This document shows positions 1 through 11,609 of a stretch of 64,000 nucleotides of DNA, piece after piece (position 1 is the stretch's first letter; the number at the start of each line of letters is the position of its first letter). This DNA comes from Ecdyonurus torrentis (taxonomy: Eukaryota; Arthropoda; Insecta; Ephemeroptera; Heptageniidae): the NCBI GenBank assembly GCA_949318235.1, contig CASGGR010000026.1, forward strand, positions 431,744-495,743. Reading direction: 5' to 3'. Made by a program: the position numbers and the translations under genes. The notes under the pieces are model-generated. The model was given only the letters and a program-made list of their open reading frames with translations, made no database searches and was not told the DNA's origin.

Positions 1-733
1 AATATTAATTAATAGGAAAAAAACAAAAGTTATGCACATTTTTAATAAGTATACATATACTATGCAAAATATTCAATTAAGAGCTCATACTAATAAGTGT
101 TTACATAATTTTACTTTAAATTGTAATTGTGAGTTTGTAGAACAAGTAAATAATTATAATTACTTAGGAGCTATTATTGATCAAACATTTGATTGGGATT
201 TGCATATTATGCAACTGTTAAATAAATTGAGATCTGCAATTTTTAAATTAAAAACAGTAAGATCATATGTGAATGAACAGACGATGAGACAATTATATTT
301 TTCTTTTGTACATCCACATATATTATACGGTTTATTATCTTATGGTTGTACTAAATCAGGTAAATTATGGGAATTGAAAAAAATGCAAATAAGAATATTA
401 AAAATTTTAAAAAAAGGAAATAAGCTAAAAAGTGATCTTGAATATTTTAAGTACTTTAAGATATTGCCAATAGAAGAAATGTTTAAATGTTCTTTTATTT
501 GTGAAAATTATTTTGAAAATTCTCATGGTATACCGAGAACTCATATTTATAGTACCAGAACAGCAGTTACCAATCCTTTATTTGTACCAAAAATTGTAAA
601 TAGATTCACTGAAAGGACAAAAAAATTTTTACTTCCTAAATTATGGAATCAAATTCCATCAGAATTAAAAAGTTTTGCAAATAAAAATGAAACGAAATTT
701 AATATGAAAAAATTCTTTCTTGATAATTTATAA
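1..733 (+). CDS. C-terminal part of a non-LTR retrotransposon reverse transcriptase (5' cut by window edge)
   Basis: The reading frame is open from the first bases of the window through 733, with the first methionine at 32, so the protein continues upstream. It carries the region that follows the catalytic core of jockey/CR1-like polymerases: an INRKKTKVM-like start, then YNYLGAIIDQTFDW, the thumb-like stretch with LYFSFVHPHILYG, and the closing LPKLWNQIP block. The YxDD core itself lies outside the window. In the family this enzyme makes cDNA at a nicked genomic target. A related but stop-containing copy lies near 8.1-8.5 kb. Family placement is by motif recognition only; the element is not identified. 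Confidence 0.8.
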   Translation, partial: ILINRKKTKVMHIFNKYTYTMQNIQLRAHTNKCLHNFTLNCNCEFVEQVNNYNYLGAIIDQTFDWDLHIMQLLNKLRSAIFKLKTVRSYVNEQTMRQLYFSFVHPHILYGLLSYGCTKSGKLWELKKMQIRILKILKKGNKLKSDLEYFKYFKILPIEEMFKCSFICENYFENSHGIPRTHIYSTRTAVTNPLFVPKIVNRFTERTKKFLLPKLWNQIPSELKSFANKNETKFNMKKFFLDNL

Positions 734-1015
734 AATGTTGAACAATTTTTTGCTGTTTGTATTGATTAATGATGATTAATTTTTGCTTCTTGTATTATAA
801 AAATACTTCTCTTAAATGAAAAAAAAAAAAAATGTTTTTGTGTAAATACGTACTTTATTTGCTTTTGAAATATATATAATAAAAAATATGTATATGTAGT
901 AATATAATATAATAAGACACGATTGTGTAACAATAAATGAACCAACCGATAAGGCTATGCCTTGGTTGGACTTTGTATATTTGTGTGTTTGAAAAAAAAA
1001 AAAAAAAAAAAAAAA
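734..1015 (+). mobile_element. 3' untranslated tail of the same non-LTR element
   Basis: After the stop codon the sequence runs to a terminal block containing GATAAGGCTATGCCTTGG (from about 947) and ends in a long A-rich tail near 990-1015. The same terminal block recurs at about 8720-8760 after the decayed copy, which marks it as the element's 3' end. Sequence resembling the local satellite repeat (ACTATTTTATTTCTCTTT) resumes immediately after the tail, so the insertion sits in that repeat. Confidence 0.7.
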
Positions 1016-1289
1016 TAAAAATAAAAATAAGATATTGCAAGAAAATACTATTTTATTTCTCTTTAATAATTGAGTTTTGCAAAACATTAAACAATCTGAA
1101 TTTAAATTCAGATGTAGCATATACAGCTATTTCATCAATAATTTTTGTCTTGTTAAGGAAAAAGTCGCATATCGTTCTGTGTAATTTAACATTATTCTGG
1201 TATGTGAAATATCAACATATATGTATGTTAGTACTTACATACATACTGATACATACATATCATGACGCTATATAATCCGTTTCGGGGTA

Positions 1290-1600
1290 AACCAACAACA
1301 AAGATGATTTATCCTGACCAAGTGATAGACCTCCACAACTTCCTATCCTGACATACTTTTTACTTGCTTCCTTCAGTCTCATAGCAATTGTGTCATACAT
1401 TTCCTTTTGCATTTCATACGCGTTCATTCTTATCTTTCAAACATCTTCCAACCACCTCAGACCATGACGTTTTAGGCCTGCCTCTATCTCTCCTTCCATC
1501 CACTCTACTATGAAATACCTTTTTTTGCTATTTATTTTTTCATCAGCCATTCCCTCAACATGACCAAATCACTATAACTTACTGTTCTAATACTTCTCAG
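1290..1600 (-). mobile_element. possible remnant of an RTE-like retrotransposon 3' end
   Basis: Read on the minus strand, the segment gives a broken stretch resembling the C-terminal tail of RTE/craniofacial-development-like retroelement polyproteins (a WMEGEIEAGLKRHGLRWLED-like patch). The frame is interrupted by stops. It lies just upstream of the ankyrin/SOCS gene. This is a weak resemblance from pattern recognition; no element boundary was found. Confidence 0.3.
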
Positions 1601-1651
1601 TCTTAGTAAATGTTAGTAAATAATGTAATTTTGTAGGATAGACAAGAGAGT

Positions 1652-4600
1652 ATGGACCACCAAGATGATTGCAGCCCATCCAAAGTTCTGATGACAACAG
1701 TAGAAGAACTCTTTAAATTTGTGGAGCAAGGTGAGGTGAACTGTATAATGAACTGCTCCGAGGCAAACCTCATGGTGAAAAATGAAGATGGTGACACTCT
1801 TTTACACAGGTACAGAAACAGTGTATTAATATCAATTATTTTATAAATTCCTCATTAGAAGTATTGAGGTATAAGTGGTAAAACTATATTGGGTGCAGAC
1901 TGTAATTTGCTGCAAGTGAGATGAAAGCGGACTGTAATGCTGCTACCAGCACTTTTAGCATTTACCAAAGGTGGCCGTAAGGGCAACTGCTGCACGATTA
2001 CTTTTGCTATAAAACGCTGGCAGTAATAAGGTCAGGCAGCCACAGCAAAATAGCTTAGCTGATCTGCAGCTGATTTCCATACCGTAATTTCATACCAAAA
2101 AAGTTGAAATTGCTGAAAATTCATTCCGTAATTGCCACAGCGCTGCCCGATTCAATAAATTATAGTCTGCAAATTTACTCTGTTTATTTACCCCCACCCC
2201 CCTTTCATAATATTTGAGCACGATCTTGCTTAAAATATATTTAATGAAGGTAAAAGAAGAGAGGGGCATGCAAAAATAAAAACTATTAGTTATTATACTG
2301 TATATTTTATTTAGTTTTAAAAATATTATTATTTAATTTCAGGGCAGTTTCCATGAATGTTGAAATCAAGGAGAGAGAAAAAGTGATTGAGTGCTTAATA
2401 TTAAAAGCACCTCAGCTTACACAAGAGACTAACATCCATGGTGATACTTCATTGTGCCATGCTTGCAAATACATTGGAGTCAAAAATTCTAGTCAGTTAA
2501 CACAGTATTTACGCATCATTAGATTTTTGGTAGACTTTTATCCTTCAATTGCAACAAGCGCAGCTTTGAATATTGCTAACCATCATAATATCACACCTCT
2601 GCATTATAGTAAGTATAATGTCTAATGATTATTTAACAATTCCCCCCCCCCCTCCTCCAACTTTAAACAAAATCCTATTGATTCTTGTTACAACTAGTGA
2701 CACGTATTTAAGTGGGAGTGCACTTACGTATAAGAGAGCGCATTACGTAAGTAATGTGGTATGTTGGCAGCACGGTTGATGATGAGGCTGTTCAAATGTG
2801 GAACCGGTTCCGGTTCCTGGAACCGCTCAGAACCTCTATTATTAAAGCGGTTCCGAGAACCGGTTCTTAAGAACCGCCTTTTAAGAACCGGTTCTTGGAA
2901 CCGGTTCCAAAGTACCGCTTTTCAAGAACCGGTTCTTAACCAACCGCATGTCTTGGAACCGCGGTACTTGAGAACGCAAATATTAGAGGCGGTTCCGGTC
3001 CCTGGGTTAAAAAAAAACAAAAACGGCGTAACAGTCTCTTATTAAGCCGTGCTGCCACCGTACCACATCACTGTGAAACAAAATTTTTATTTCACCCCCA
3101 TTGTAGATATTTGCTATACAATAATGCAATTTCCTTTAAAATTAAGAAACAATCAAAGTTTTTTTTTGTTTTTTTTTTTAAATACTACTGTTACTAGAAC
3201 AGTGAATTTAACTATTAAATTCAGTGTTTGTCAAATTACAAGGTGGGAATAATGTACGTGACTAGCTTTGCTTATGCAAATTGTAGATTAAAATAGTTTT
3301 TACCTCTTCAAGTTATGTCACAACCACTAGAGTGAGACAGAGGTGATAACTTGTGACTCTGAGCTAAAACAGACAAAAGCTGCAAAAATTTAAATGACAA
3401 TCTATGAGTTTAAAATTAGGAAAAATTTGTATTTTAAAATCTTGCATGATTTTGAAAAATTTTGTAACTCCAATTTTTTATATTTGGAGTTACATTACTT
3501 TAACAATTTCTGAGCATAAAATGTTCTGGTATTATACATTTTAGTAAAATATCTGCAGTATCTCATTTACTAAATATTCACTCATTTTGCATAGAGGAAC
3601 CTGGCAAAGACCGTATCATAATAAGGAGACGTTCTATAGTTAGTGAAATATCTAGCTAGTAAGACACATACTGCTTTTCTCTTGTGACAAAAGTTATTTA
3701 ATGTGTTCAATATTATCTGTGAGTAAGCAAGATATTTTCATCCAACTTTAGTATGATCTCTTTACGTATGGTACAACCATTGCTCTATCCTATCCTTTTA
3801 ACTTATAATACTAAGTTATGATGGTTTAGTTTCACTAATTTCCTATAATTAATTAAATATTACAAAGATGCCAAAACAAAATTTTGATAAATTCTAAATT
3901 ATGCTAATATTTACATGGTTTGTTGCAGTGATGGCTCTTGAAGCGAGTTACCCCGGTAGAAGCTGCATTAATTATGCTAATAGCAGAAAAGAATACATGC
4001 CTGGTAGTATTTGGTCTGTGTTTTCACATGAACACGAAGGTGCAGATGCCAATGCAAAATTACGTGATATTATCATCATGTATTTACTTAAGAAAGGAGC
4101 TAAATTAGCAGATGATAGTATTGATGTTATAATGTTAGCTCGTGATAATTTCTGTTGTTTTGAAGTGATTGAATATTTACTTGAACAAAATTCTAATTAT
4201 GATATCAATACAAGAAACGATAGTGGATCAACAATATTGATACAATATGGTTATACACCTCGAATTATAAAGAAACTGTTAAAGCTTGGTGCTGATGTTT
4301 CAGCAGTTACATATGAAGGAGAAAATGTATTAACATCTGCTATTAGAACACCAAATATTAGATTGATAAAATTGTTAAGAGAATTGGGTGCAGAAGTTTC
4401 TCCTAATGATCCACTTATACTTTACTTTATTTGTCAAATATATTGGTGTTATACCTTTAATATTGATCCTTGTGAATGGCATGAACTATTTAAAACAGTA
4501 ATTAATTTACCTTCATTTCAAACACCAGAAGTACCAACAAAATTAATTACCTTACTTGAACCATTAAAAGATTTATTTAGATGTACTCATAGATCAAATA

Positions 4601-5476
4601 TCAAAGATACTTTAGTAGCCATTGTAAATTATAATCCTATCAAGATTAACAACACATTCATAGAAGCTAGTATTTATGGTCAAACTATAATGGCTGAACC
4701 TATTGCTTATATAATAAGTGCGTTCCTATCAAATTTAATAATTGCAAAAGTGGAGCAAAGAAACTACTTATTAGAAATGAGCAGAATGATGTTAGATGCT
4801 GGATTTACAGTTTGCAATAATCCTGGAAATTACTGTACAGCAGTTACAGCTCTTCTTACAATAAAAAAAAGTAAAGTAACACCAGATCAAGAGAACGAAA
4901 TCTACACTTTTATTAAAGAATTGATTTCTAGAGGAGCTAATATAGAATCTATGTCATTAAATGCATGTGACAAAGAAATTAATTTGTACAAGCAAGAGTT
5001 TTGTCTTCCTGATGCATTGTATATGGCATTTATAAATGACTGGAAAAAGATTCTAGACTTGCTGTTACAACACTGGTGGGCACCTCCACTAGCATTGTTA
5101 GTATTCAAGAAAACAATGCATGTAAAGGAGTTTATTTCTTGGTATCAATATCTGTCTCAATATAAATTTGGAATACCACATGACACTACATTGTATTCAC
5201 TATTTACTGCCAGAGTAGAGGAAATTCAGTCACACGCACTAAATTATACAGATGTAAAGCAACTACAACCAGTCATAGAACACTTCAAAAATATGACAAG
5301 TAAGTAAACACTAAAATTTTAATTTTAATTATATTTATATTAAATACGGTAGATGATAAAATAACACATAGCTAGAATTGGAACAAATGGGGAATGATAA
5401 GCTGTAAACTGACAGCCCGATAGCGAGATATATTTTTTTTTCAACACACAATTTATAGAATCTATTTACATCTTGT

Positions 5477-5538
<62 letters not shown>

Positions 5539-5948
5539 TGATTTAAACATTTTGGACCGAATTTCTTTTTTTTTTTTAATTTTCTCATGCAATGCATCCC
5601 TGTCAACTAGCAGCCTTGCTTTCTATTTCCTTTTTTTTTTTAATTATATATCCATGTGTTAATCTATTGTCTTTTTTATGATTGATTTATTATTTAAATT
5701 TATTTCTTTCAGGGAAATAATAATAATTTATGAAACAATAAGTTATAAAAGTGTGTTTTATTTTATATTAATTGACTGTTATAGATTCCCCGTTAAGTCT
5801 TCTTGAACTAAGCAACTTCACTGTGAGGCAGTCGTTAGCAAAGGCAGCCATAAAACAAGACACCTCGCTTCCTAATTTGTTCAAAGAACTATTACCCTTT
5901 CAGTTACCTACAAAATTGCGTAACTGTATTACACCAGAAAGTAAGTAA
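1652..5948 (+). CDS. ankyrin-repeat and SOCS-box protein (ASB-like), four exons
   Basis: Exons 1652-1809, 2343-2608, 3929-5299 and 5785-5948 join with matching phases (donors GTACAG, GTAAGT, GTAAGT; acceptors TTTCAG, TTGCAG, TATAG) to give 652 residues. Ankyrin-type units are visible: GDTLLH near residue 50, HGDTSLCHA and NITPLHYS in exon 2, and LLKLGADVSAVTYEGENVLT and LISRGANIES in exon 3. Exon 4 (residues about 599-652) reads SPLSLLELSNFTVRQSLAK followed by LPFQLPTKLRNCI. That is the layout of a SOCS box, which in ASB proteins recruits Elongin B/C and Cullin 5 to make a ubiquitin ligase whose ankyrins pick the substrate. The start is the first ATG of the open frame; an upstream non-coding exon is possible. 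The final codon lies beside an A|GTAAGT that could be a donor, so a further exon is not excluded. Confidence 0.8.
1894..2171. mobile_element. MITE-like element in intron 1 of the ankyrin/SOCS gene
   Basis: The ends are inverted copies of TGCAGACT(G/A)TAATTT, 15 bp with one mismatch, at 1894-1908 and 2157-2171. There is no coding potential inside. The element is less AT-rich than the surrounding intron. No clear target-site duplication was seen and the superfamily is unknown. Confidence 0.6.
2754..3068. mobile_element. terminal-inverted-repeat element filled with GAACCGGTTC palindromes (hAT-like)
   Basis: The ends are 22-bp inverted repeats with two mismatches (left begins ATGTGGTATGTTGGCAGCAC; right ends CCACCGTACCACAT). 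Inside, from about 2800 to 3000, the short palindrome GAACCGGTTC and its halves GGTTCC/GGAACC recur many times. Dense short palindromes next to the tips are common in non-autonomous hAT-type elements, but no clean 8-bp target duplication was found. It sits in intron 2 of the ankyrin/SOCS gene. Confidence 0.6.
5481..5536. repeat. (GA)n microsatellite
   Basis: An almost perfect run of GA dinucleotides in intron 3 of the ankyrin/SOCS gene. Confidence 0.95.
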
Positions 5949-6089
5949 TGTTGTTAATACGTTAATACGTCAATAATGTTGTTAAGGGAGTTGAAATTAA
6001 AAGCATTATTTTAAAATAAATTTATAAGAAAAAAACGTTTATAATAATGAATCAAAGGAAAATACAATTATAGTTTTAATATTTGAAGT

Positions 6090-6420
6090 TCAATAAATAA
6101 TAACAATAATGTTTATTTTGGTCAAATATTGTATTTAAAATGATTTTTGGCCAAGATGTCATTTTTTTTTCTTTTTCTTGGTCAAATAATGAATTTCAAG
6201 TTCTAGTTGACCATGAAAATATTTTAATAATCTTGTTTTATAAATAATAATAATGTTTATTTTGGCCAAATCATAAATTTAAAAAAATATTTGACCAAAA
6301 TATTGTATTGTTATTTTTCTCCATAGTTAGTTTATGTTTGTTATTAGTCCTTTTTTTTTTTTTTTTTTTTCTTGGTCAATTAATGAGTTGTAATGGAGCA
6401 AGATAATTTTTTAATGTAGT
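6090..6420. repeat. array of imperfect TTGGTCAA...TTGACCAA palindromes
   Basis: Several copies of a 35-45-bp imperfect palindrome (type TTGGTCAAATA-TGAATTT-AAATTC-ATTTGACCAA) are spaced roughly 80-120 bp apart. The same unit recurs at 21.6-22.3, 25.5-25.85, 41.5-41.9, 51.4-52.4 and 59.2-59.75 kb, each time 3' of a protein gene. Confidence 0.7.
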
Positions 6421-7100
6421 GTAAGTAATTTATTTATCAATCCATGGTAATTCTTTGATTGAAATAAGTGAATTTGATGTATTTTTATTAATTTTTTCAT
6501 ATTTGCAAATTTAAGCTACATTATATAGTGTTTGTAATCATTTTTAAGAAAAAAAAATGCTTTTTTTGTTTTTTTCCCCACTATCTCTAGCTAATTTCAT
6601 TATATTCTAATAAGTCTTATTTAATGTATGAAAAGTATTTATGAAAATCCGTCATGAGTCGATGCAGTTACATGATTTTATTTCTATTTTTAAATGTTTA
6701 TATATAACCTCTATAATGCAGGATCAGTCATCGCCTTAATATATAATTATATCAATTTCTGAATTATTTCTGATCAGTTTCTGAGATAATTCCAAAATCT
6801 CAGCTAAATCTGCCATTGGGTGTAGCCCCCCCAAATGGAGGGCTACGACTTTTTTTCATTTTTTTTTTCTCGTAAAAACACCCTTTTTTAGGCACTTTCT
6901 GTTATTTTTTGTGCTTCAAATTTTTCTTACTTTATGAGGTATTTTAAAAGAAATTTTGCAGTAATCCATAATAATATATAAATCAAAAAATAATTTTAAA
7001 AAATTGCTTTTATTTTAGTTTTTGCAAATTTGAAATATAAAACTATTAAAAATAACTTTAATTATATCTTGTTTTTTTTTTAAATATTTGAATTAAAATT
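6420..7100. other. AT-rich intergenic stretch
   Basis: No open frame or RNA gene is supported here. It holds poly(T) runs and a small inverted motif around 6815-6850 (TAGCCCCCCCAAATGGAGGGCTA). Confidence 0.6.
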
Positions 7101-10100
7101 TATAATTATTCCAGATAACCTCTCCCGAACATAGCAGCCCAGATATAGGGAACTATTATCGGGAAATTTAATAAAACATTTAAAAAATATATAATGAAAT
7201 ATAAAACTATTAAAAATAACTTAAATAATATATATTTTTTTTAATATTTGAATTTAAATTTATAATTTATTTATTAAATTTCTCAAAATCCACCCCTGAA
7301 CATAGAAGATTAGATATTGGGAAAAAAATTGGGAATTAATATAATCATATAAAAAACAGATATTGCTTTATATTACTATTTTATTTCTCTTAAATAATAC
7401 AGTTTTTTAAAACATTAAACAATCTGAAATTTAATTATTAATTAATTTATCACATAGAAAATAATATTTATAATTTAAATAAGTATTTTTAAAAATTGTT
7501 TAAAACAACTATTATTAAGATATAAATAGTTATAAAATAATAAATAACCTTTTTATATTGACTGAATTCATACTTCCATAAAAAAAGTTAACTCACGTCA
7601 TCTCGAACAACAGCAATTTGAAGTACGAGTTGTGAAGCGAATTTTCGCAACATAATTACGATCGAAATGCTGCATATTGTAATGTTGATAGAAACCTCAT
7701 GACAAAACCTAAAAACATTTGTTTACGCTGTTACAAACAAATAAAATAACAATATTTAATTACCTTAACATCTTCTCTCCTGCAATATATAACTTACAAA
7801 TTCTTAATTTATATATGTTATACAGAAAGCTACAGTATGGATTTTGGAAGCATTTTATATTCACATTGAGGAAAAGGTTTTAACTTTGTTGTAGTGGTTT
7901 ATCCCAAATTTTTGTTGAATTTGTTTTTAATTTATCAAGTATAATATTGAATATTTGTAGATTTGAATAATAGATTTATTTATTAAAATAAATATTCCTG
8001 ATACATTTCCCAAAAAACCTTCCCTGAACATTGCAGTCCAGATATCGGGGAAAAAAATCGGGCAATAATATAATCATATAAAAAACAGATATTGCAATAT
8101 ATTACTATTTTATTTCATATTTCATATTTGTTATCTTATGGTTGTACTAAATCAAGTAAATTATGGCACTTAAAAAAATGCAAATTAGAATAATAAAAGT
8201 GTTTAAAAAAGGAACAAAATTAAATACTTATATTGAGTATAATAAATATTTTAAAATATTGCCAATTGAGGAAACGTTTAAATATGTTTTCATATCTGCA
8301 AATTATTGTGAAAAAATGCATGGTAAACCTAGAGTTCATATTTATAATACATGAATATTGGAAACCAAGTCTTTGTTTGTACCTAAAATTGTAAATAGAT
8401 TCACTGAAACATTAAATGAATACTTGTTACCTAAATTATGGAATCAAATCTATCTAAACTAAAAAACTGTAATAATAAAAATAATATGAAAAAAAATAAA
8501 CAAAAATACTTTTAGGGAAATTTGTTTTTATACTTTCTTTTTGTTTTTCTTTTGTTTCCTTAGTTTAGTTGTAATGTAAGAAATAAATAATTGTTTTTAA
8601 TCATTATTTGTCTTAATTGAATTTTCTTTATCTTTATTTCATTTATGTTTAGAGACACTTAATAGTAAACAATGTTCAAAAAACAATGAACAAAAAATTA
8701 TATATATATATTTAAACTTGAACCGTCCGATAAGGCTTTGCCTTGGTTGGATATTGTAATTTACTGTATTTAAAATAATAAAAAAAATATAAAAAAACAA
8801 AAAAAAACAAATAATCTCTTTAATAGTACAGTTTTGCAAAACAATAAACAATCTGAAATTAAATTATTTATTTATTTATCACATGGAAAATTAAACTTAT
8901 AATTGAAATAAGTATTTTTAATTATTTTTTAAAACAACTATTATTAAGATATAAATATTTATAAAATAATAATTAACCTTTTTATATTGACTGAATTAAA
9001 CTTCCATAAAAACAATTAACTCACTGCATCTCGTACAACAGCAAACTGAAGTGCGAGTTGTAAAGCGAATTTTTGCCACATAATTACGGTCAAAATGCTG
9101 CATATTGTAGAGAGAAACTTTACGACCAACGTTAAAAACATTTTTTTACGTCGTTAACAAACAAATGAAGTAACAATGTTTAATTCCCTCAATATATTTA
9201 CTTCTGTAATATATAACTAAGATTTCTTATTTTATATATGTTATATACAAAAGCAACAGTAAATTAATTTGTAGCATTTTATATTCACATTAAAAAAACG
9301 TTTTAAATTTCTTATAGTTGTTTATCTTAAATATTTGTTTATTTTTCTTTAAATTTAACCAGGTAAAATATTGAATATTTGTAGATTTGATTAATAGATC
9401 TTATTTATTAAAATTAAATATTTCTTATACATTTCCCAAACATCAACCCCTGAATATAGGAGTACAGATATTGGGAACAAAAGTTGGAAAATAATATTTT
9501 AAAAATATTTAAGGCCATATTAAACTATTATAAAAGTCTTTAATAATTATGTTACACAAAAAATAAAATAATAAAATATTGAAAATTAAGTTTATAATTT
9601 ATTTATAACATTAAAAATAAAACAAATTAATAAAATTAAATTACAAACGTACATATAATTTTCCAATGAATAATATATTGTAATAAAATATTTCCAAATA
9701 GCAAATATTTAATATTGTCCACATTCATTATTCTATAAAAACAATGAACTCGTGTCATGTTGTAGCAGGCTTATTTACTTTATAATTGATAATATAAATT
9801 ATATGATATATCTTATATAAAAATGCCTGGTATTTAGTTGTCTAGGGAATCATTCGGGTTACTGGCTGCTACACGTTGGCTGAAGGAGAGGATTTAAAGC
9901 GAATTTATGCAGCATAATTACGGTCAAACTGCTGCATATTGTAATGTAGATAGAAACCTAATGACTAAACCTAAAAAAACATTTTTTTACGCCGTAAACA
10001 AACAAATAAAGTAGCAATATTTAATTACCTGAATATCTTTTCTCCTGTAATATGTAACTTACAAATTCTTATTTTATATATATTTTACAGAAAGATACAC

Positions 10101-10960
10101 TATGAATTAATTTGTAGCATTTTACATTCACATAAAGGAAACCGTTTTACCTTTCTTGTAGTGGTTTACCCCAAATTATTGTTTATTTTTTTGTTAATTT
10201 AACCAGGTATAATATTGAATATTTTTAGAATAAAATAATAGATCTTATTTAGAAAAATTAAATATTCCTAATACAATTCCTAAAAATCCTCCCCTGAACA
10301 TAGCAGTCGTGATATATGGAAAAAAATTGGGGAATAATATATTCAAATAAAAAACAGATATTGCAATTTATGACTAAACAATCTGAAATTAAATTATTAA
10401 TTTATTTATCACATAGAAAATGAAACTTATAATTTAAATAAGTATTGTAATTGGGGTTTAAAACAACTATTATTAAGATATAAATATTCATAAAATAGCA
10501 ATTAACATTTTTATATTGTCCGGAACTTGACGACCAAAGCTAAAACATATTTTTATATTTTGTTAATATTTAAAAGAAGAAACATTATCAAACTATCTGA
10601 ATATATTTATCGTCTGTAAAAAGGTACAATGAAAATTTTAATTTTATTGACATTATAAAAAATTCCACAATAAATTAATTATAAAATTTGTGCATTTTTC
10701 TAGAGAAAACGTCCCTTTATTCTTGAGGTCGGTTAACTTCAAATTTTTTTTTTTTTTAATTAAACCTTAAATTATATTGTATTTTTGTAGATTTAAAATT
10801 TTTATTTAATTCATAAAATTCAGGATTCCCAATACATATCCCCTGGATCACTTTCAAATTTATTAGTCCAGAAATTGGGAACTGTTTATGGGGAAATAAA
10901 AAAATTTATAAAAAAAAACAGATAATGCAATATAAAACTCTTACAAGTATTTCTAATTAT
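7100..10960. repeat. satellite-like repeat block, units of about 0.7-0.85 kb
   Basis: A landmark of the type GAACATAGCAGTCCAGATATTGGGAA recurs near 7128, 7298, 8027, 9453 and 10296. The order of sub-motifs between landmarks is conserved: AACAATCTGAAATTAAATTA, AACAACTATTATTAAGATAT, GAAGTACGAGTTGTGAAGCG and ATGCTGCATATTGTA. The same unit makes up much of 26-29.3 kb and the flanks of the nested transposon at 35.5-39.1 kb. Units have diverged and carry insertions. No protein is encoded by the unit. Confidence 0.75.
8113..8812 (+). pseudogene. decayed non-LTR retrotransposon 3' end
   Basis: From about 8123 the frame reads like the C-terminal part of the polymerase at 1-733 (LLSYGCTKSSKLWHLKKMQI, then KILPIEETFKY and LPKLWNQI) but is broken by stops near 8355 and 8460. 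The 3' block GATAAGGCTTTGCC near 8728 and an A-rich tail near 8780-8810 follow. Satellite sequence is interrupted at TATTTT|ATTT on the left and resumes with CTCTTTAATAG on the right, which delimits the insertion. Confidence 0.7.
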
Positions 10961-11503
10961 AAAATTTGGCTAAATATTTAATAATTTTGAAAAAAAGCCA
11001 ACAATACCTAAGCAAAATAAATTAAGCACCCAATTAACCCTAATGATAAACAAAATATCGGAAAATGCATGTTTTTTTTCTTACACTATGATGTGATGGT
11101 ATGTGTAGAAAAAAAAATGTTCTTCTTTTTATTTTAACATTAAAATTACTTGCCGATAATGTTCTTTGAGTAATTTAAAAAAGTTACATATCATGCAAAT
11201 AATAATATATACATACAATTTAATTAGAAATTTTTTGGATATAAAAGCTCTCTCTTATAAGCATAATATTTTTAAAATTTCTTGAATGAATCATCTTGTC
11301 GTACATGTTTCCTTAATAATTTAAATTGGTTACATTACATGCGAATAGTAATAATTAAACAAATTACAGGGAAAATGATGCATTCTTTTGTGAATTAAAA
11401 GTATTTGTTGGCATGCAGAGAAGAAAATCAAATGAAGAACCATCAAATGAAGAAGAAGTTGGCTCCATAATAAAAAATTGCATTTCGCTTTTGTTTTTTG
11501 TTG

Positions 11504-11511
11504 TGACGTCA
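11504..11511. promoter_or_regulatory. CRE-like palindrome TGACGTCA
   Basis: A perfect consensus ATF/CREB site about 100 bp upstream of the start codon of the small gene at 11610. Its position fits a promoter element, but use is inferred only. Confidence 0.4.
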
Positions 11512-11609
11512 TAGAGAAATCAGCTGTGTATCAACGCTGTTGTGTTTTTGGCATGGTTTTTGGCTCGTCATATAGTGTTGTTACGTAAGGTACGGTTGTT
11601 ATTTTAACA

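Noticed and set aside
2761..3045. Frame over the GAACCGGTTC array
   Set aside because: Arises from the palindrome repeats; codon pattern is periodic and no protein resemblance exists.
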